Below are positions 61,433 to 64,000 of a stretch of DNA of 64,000 nt, one piece after another. The DNA comes from Bacteroidota bacterium. GTDB lineage: Bacteria > Bacteroidota > Bacteroidia > Cytophagales > Cyclobacteriaceae. Within the stretch, counting starts at the first letter, position 1, and every line of letters begins with the position of its first letter. The translations under genes and the position numbers were made by a program. The notes beneath the pieces were generated by a model. The model worked only from the letters and a program-made list of their open reading frames with translations. It had not been told where the DNA came from and did no database searches. The stretch lies in assembly GCA_016178785.1 (NCBI GenBank), contig JACOSO010000068.1, positions 45,076 through 109,075 on the forward strand, written 5' to 3'.

Positions 61433-61837
61433 TTAATCCTTTGAAGCAAATGAGAGAAGGCCGGCTCCGCAGGAATTATCAGAAGAATTGCAGGAAAACC
61501 TCATATAGTAAATTCCTGATGAAGCACATTTATAAGTTAATTTTGAATATTTCTTTTTTGACGTTATGGTGGCAACCAACAATCTTTTGGAGCTAAATAC
61601 TTCAATCTTCAGGTTATCTACTGCGTTGAAGCAGGCGCCTACGTGGTAACGTGTCCCTTTTGTCAATACATACGAATATTCAATAAACCCTTCCTTTCTC
61701 TTGGGTAAAGAAAAGCTTTTCAGCGACCTAAACTTACGGGGCATCTGCTTTATACATTCGGTAGTGAGAGGTGAAATATCACAATTGTCTGCTACACTGA
61801 ACGCAGAAAACAGCAAAAGAATGATCAATTGAATCAT
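61433..61837 (-). CDS. Secreted cysteine-containing protein of unknown function
   Basis: This 134-aa protein has a signal peptide (MIQLIILLLFSAFSVA) and six cysteines in the mature part (DNCD, TECI, GACF, YKCA, FSCN, NSCG), enough for three disulfides. Strands such as LKIEVFSSKRLLVATITSKK and GIYYMRFSC suggest a small beta fold. I know no family. It stands alone. Confidence 0.65.
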   Translation of the reverse strand: MIQLIILLLFSAFSVADNCDISPLTTECIKQMPRKFRSLKSFSLPKRKEGFIEYSYVLTKGTRYHVGACFNAVDNLKIEVFSSKRLLVATITSKKKYSKLTYKCASSGIYYMRFSCNSSDNSCGAGLLSFASKD

Positions 61838-62053
61838 GGCGGGCTCTTAGCTCGAAAGATGATAAATAAAATCGTAGCCAAACCTAAGACAAACGGTTAA
61901 TAAGTTAGCACGAAAACCATTCTGCTCAATCAACTTAGCCAAAAAAATAATACCGAGTTCCAATTCGTCTGAACCCACATGTAATTAAGTCTTAAAAAAA
62001 ACACTGTAAATCTGACTGAAGGCAGGGTTCAATCGCTCCTCCGTTATGAGACT

Positions 62054-63325
62054 TTAATGTCTAGGCAGAGTAATCGAAAAAGTGCTGCCTTCATAGGGCA
62101 CAGACTGAAGAAGAACACTGCCGGAAAGTTTGGATAATGTCTCTTTCACAATATACAAACCCAGACCGGTGCCCTGCGATTTTTCGTTCCCGCGAAAAAA
62201 CATGTCAAAAATTTTTCCATGCAATGTCGGGTCTACGCCTAAACCATTGTCCTCAATATGCAGCGAAAATGACTCCCCGGTCGTTTGATAATATAGCCTG
62301 ATATATTGATGATCTTTGTGCCTGTCGTGATAGCGAATCGCATTGCCAATAAGGTTAGTCAATACCACTTCCATTCGCCTTGCATCATTTAGCACCACAA
62401 GGTCTCCAGGGATTTCATTTATGAATTCGATACATCTTGCCTCGGGACTATGTTGCAATGATTCCCATATATCGCTAATTAATTCAGCAACATTTACGTT
62501 TTCCTTAATGATCTCTAACCGGTTATTTCGGGAATAATCTGTAATGTCTGAGATGAACCTGTCTAATGAATCCATGCGCTTGTCTATCAAATGAAGATAG
62601 TTAGCCTGTTCATCGGGATTGGCCGTTTTAGATAAAGTAACCAACCCCTTTATAGAGCGCAGCGGGGCACGCAAGTCATGTGAGGTGCTATAGACAAAGC
62701 GATCGAGTTCTTCGTTAAGCTTCGAGAGTTGGCTGTTCGCTTTTTTCAAACTCTTCGCATTATAATAGTTTAAGCTGTTCAGCAGATAAATGGCTACAAC
62801 AGAAACCGGAAATGCGATGCCGAAGTTGATTAATTGATCTGACCTAATCTCCGCATCCGAATAGACACGAAATGGAAGGATTGAGAATGGATGTATTAGC
62901 ACTACCCCAAACAGAAGAATACTGAGAATAACAAAACAGAACGCTAACTTCCGTTGCGAATAATTAAATACGGAAAATATACCCAGGCCCGTTGGGATGA
63001 GGAACAGAAATGCCCCGGTGGCCATACTTTCACTGGAGCCGATGAGAAAAATGACCGCATTAAACACCAGGAACAGTAAGATGTTTGAAAAGCAATGATG
63101 ACGAAGGCGGTGCAGCAAAAGTGAAAAAAGAATAAATACAAATGCCGCAATGAAACAGGCAAATGTCTCAGGACTTTGAGCGGGAGATCCTAAACATATA
63201 TAAATGCCCAAAACGACAAGTGAAACCAGCGCGTACTGTGCAGAAAGCATAATCTGCCTGAATTCGTTCCAGGATTGTACATAATTATTCTCACCGATGA
63301 TCCAGTTACGAAATCTTCGCTTCAT
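62054..63325 (-). CDS. Sensor histidine kinase with six-helix N-terminal domain
   Basis: This 423-aa protein has about six membrane helices (residues 30-190), a coiled segment (NSQLSKLNEELDRFVYSTSH) and the HisKA box with the phospho-acceptor His (STSHDLRAPLRSIKGL). The ATPase domain follows with the N box (LTNLIGNAIRYHD), G1 (IEDNGLGVDP) and G2 (GTGLGLYIVKE). It is a membrane-bound two-component kinase without a PAS domain. No response regulator is adjacent, so it is an orphan in this window. Confidence 0.92.
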   Translation of the reverse strand: MKRRFRNWIIGENNYVQSWNEFRQIMLSAQYALVSLVVLGIYICLGSPAQSPETFACFIAAFVFILFSLLLHRLRHHCFSNILLFLVFNAVIFLIGSSESMATGAFLFLIPTGLGIFSVFNYSQRKLAFCFVILSILLFGVVLIHPFSILPFRVYSDAEIRSDQLINFGIAFPVSVVAIYLLNSLNYYNAKSLKKANSQLSKLNEELDRFVYSTSHDLRAPLRSIKGLVTLSKTANPDEQANYLHLIDKRMDSLDRFISDITDYSRNNRLEIIKENVNVAELISDIWESLQHSPEARCIEFINEIPGDLVVLNDARRMEVVLTNLIGNAIRYHDRHKDHQYIRLYYQTTGESFSLHIEDNGLGVDPTLHGKIFDMFFRGNEKSQGTGLGLYIVKETLSKLSGSVLLQSVPYEGSTFSITLPRH

Positions 63326-63768
63326 GCCTACTATAGATTAGAGGCAAAAGTAGAATTATAAAAGTCACCTCACACTTCATTGTTCCGATAAACCAATGCA
63401 TGAAAGGTTTTCGTAAGGTTTGTTTGAAAAATAATGCATGGTTTTTTTGGTTAAGAACAAAAACCTTCTTTCGGAATGTCAGAATTGCAATCAGCAAAAA
63501 AACTTACAGGCGTGCTTCGTTCCCCAAGACATCAATTTGGGGCAGCATCAACTTGCGGACATTTGAAATTCAATTCTGTACTGTATGCTTCTTGTGATAA
63601 TTTCTGTAATAAGTCATTTCGCCATCGTCTTTACATTGGCCTATAAATACGAGATGTCTAAATTGCAAGACATCTGATCTGAGAGTAAGCTTTTGAAAAA
63701 CTAATACCTGGATAATGTTTTATGCAACACTGCTTGCCTGTTGGCAGTAATGTTGTTTAATTCATCTC
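63326..63768. other. Intergenic region, no feature seen
   Basis: About 440 bp between divergent genes. Short frames exist on both strands (for example 63400-63597 plus and 63306-63497 minus) but none has coding features. Confidence 0.45.
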
Positions 63769-64000
63769 ATGGATAATCTCATCCTCACAAAAACTCAAGC
63801 CAGAAAAATCATTCTCCACGCGGCCGGATTATCAAAGCGCGCACAGTTTGGCAAAGGCAAGGAGGCGGTCTTCAAGCTTATAGCCCACCTTGGCTTTGTT
63901 CAGATCGATACAAATTACATTGTCGAGCGCGCGCATCACCATGCCATTGCCTCACGCATACCCGACTATAAGCCGGAATGGCTCGACCAGCTTCAGGCTG
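63769..64000 (+). CDS. YcaQ/HTH_42-type DNA glycosylase, N-terminal part (3' end outside window)
   Basis: The frame opens at ATG 63769 and runs to the right edge: MDNLILTKTQARKIILHAAG, AVFKLIAHLGFVQIDTN, then VERAHHHAIASRI and PDYKPEWLDQL. The LGFVQIDTNYIVERAHH region corresponds to the winged-helix signature of YcaQ (AlkX)-type proteins, which unhook interstrand DNA crosslinks. Only about 77 codons are visible. Confidence 0.8.
   Translation, partial: MDNLILTKTQARKIILHAAGLSKRAQFGKGKEAVFKLIAHLGFVQIDTNYIVERAHHHAIASRIPDYKPEWLDQLQA

Noticed and set aside
63306..63597. Short frames on both strands upstream of the histidine kinase
   Set aside because: They overlap each other on opposite strands and lack coding features.

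Overview
The window looks like chromosome from a free-living, gliding-type member of Bacteroidota, most likely Cytophagales/Cytophagia (an inference). The reasons are a very large secreted protein with a C-terminal type IX secretion (T9SS) sorting domain, many Sec- or lipoprotein-exported orphan proteins, three solitary MacB/FtsX-type permeases of about 800 residues, DUF4136 and DUF3352-like proteins, AT-rich spacers and mostly weak Shine-Dalgarno sequences. I see no rRNA, tRNA, CRISPR array or phage module. Both ends of the window cut genes.

Layout. 1-3.8 kb: the 3' end of a mannose-class sugar PTS locus (fused EIIC-EIID, enzyme I, HPr, a NagB-type deaminase), which is unusual for this phylum. 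4-13 kb: a stress or metal(loid) island. It has a GNAT acetyltransferase, an ECF sigma factor of the SigZ type with a PAP2 phosphatase and a DoxX protein, an ArsR repressor with a perfect palindromic operator, a truncated MerT remnant and a GDCCVxC protein, then a permease. A second SigZ operon follows on the minus strand: flavoprotein, MFS exporter, sigma factor and a 63-aa peptide with four Cys-Cys pairs. Both sigma loci carry a two-part promoter-like motif, TGC(G/A)TC, 15-16 nt, CGTCTT. 13-33 kb: transporters, secreted proteins of unknown function, an ArsR/SRPBCC/DHFR-like operon, beta-propeller and Asp-box proteins, and several families of intergenic repeats. The stretch 27.5-28.9 kb is almost wholly repeats. 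32-41 kb: small enzymes and regulators (methyltransferase, AraC, tandem SRPBCC proteins, SDR with a divergent GlxA-like regulator). 41-49 kb: a tight operon of an O-antigen-ligase-like TPR membrane protein, a 1715-aa double-propeller T9SS protein and a secreted caspase-fold protease. 51-56 kb: an envelope operon ending in a leucine-rich-repeat protein. 56-61 kb: a glycogen/alpha-glucan cluster. 62-64 kb: a histidine kinase and the start of a YcaQ-type DNA glycosylase.

The strongest candidates for undescribed biology are (i) the SigZ/vicinal-cysteine operon and its promoter motif, (ii) two homologous unannotated membrane microproteins of 34 and 38 aa, (iii) a 51-bp GC-rich palindromic element inserted in frame into a propeller gene, and (iv) a two-gene module (membrane-bound winged-helix regulator plus Asp-box protein) bracketed by direct repeats.
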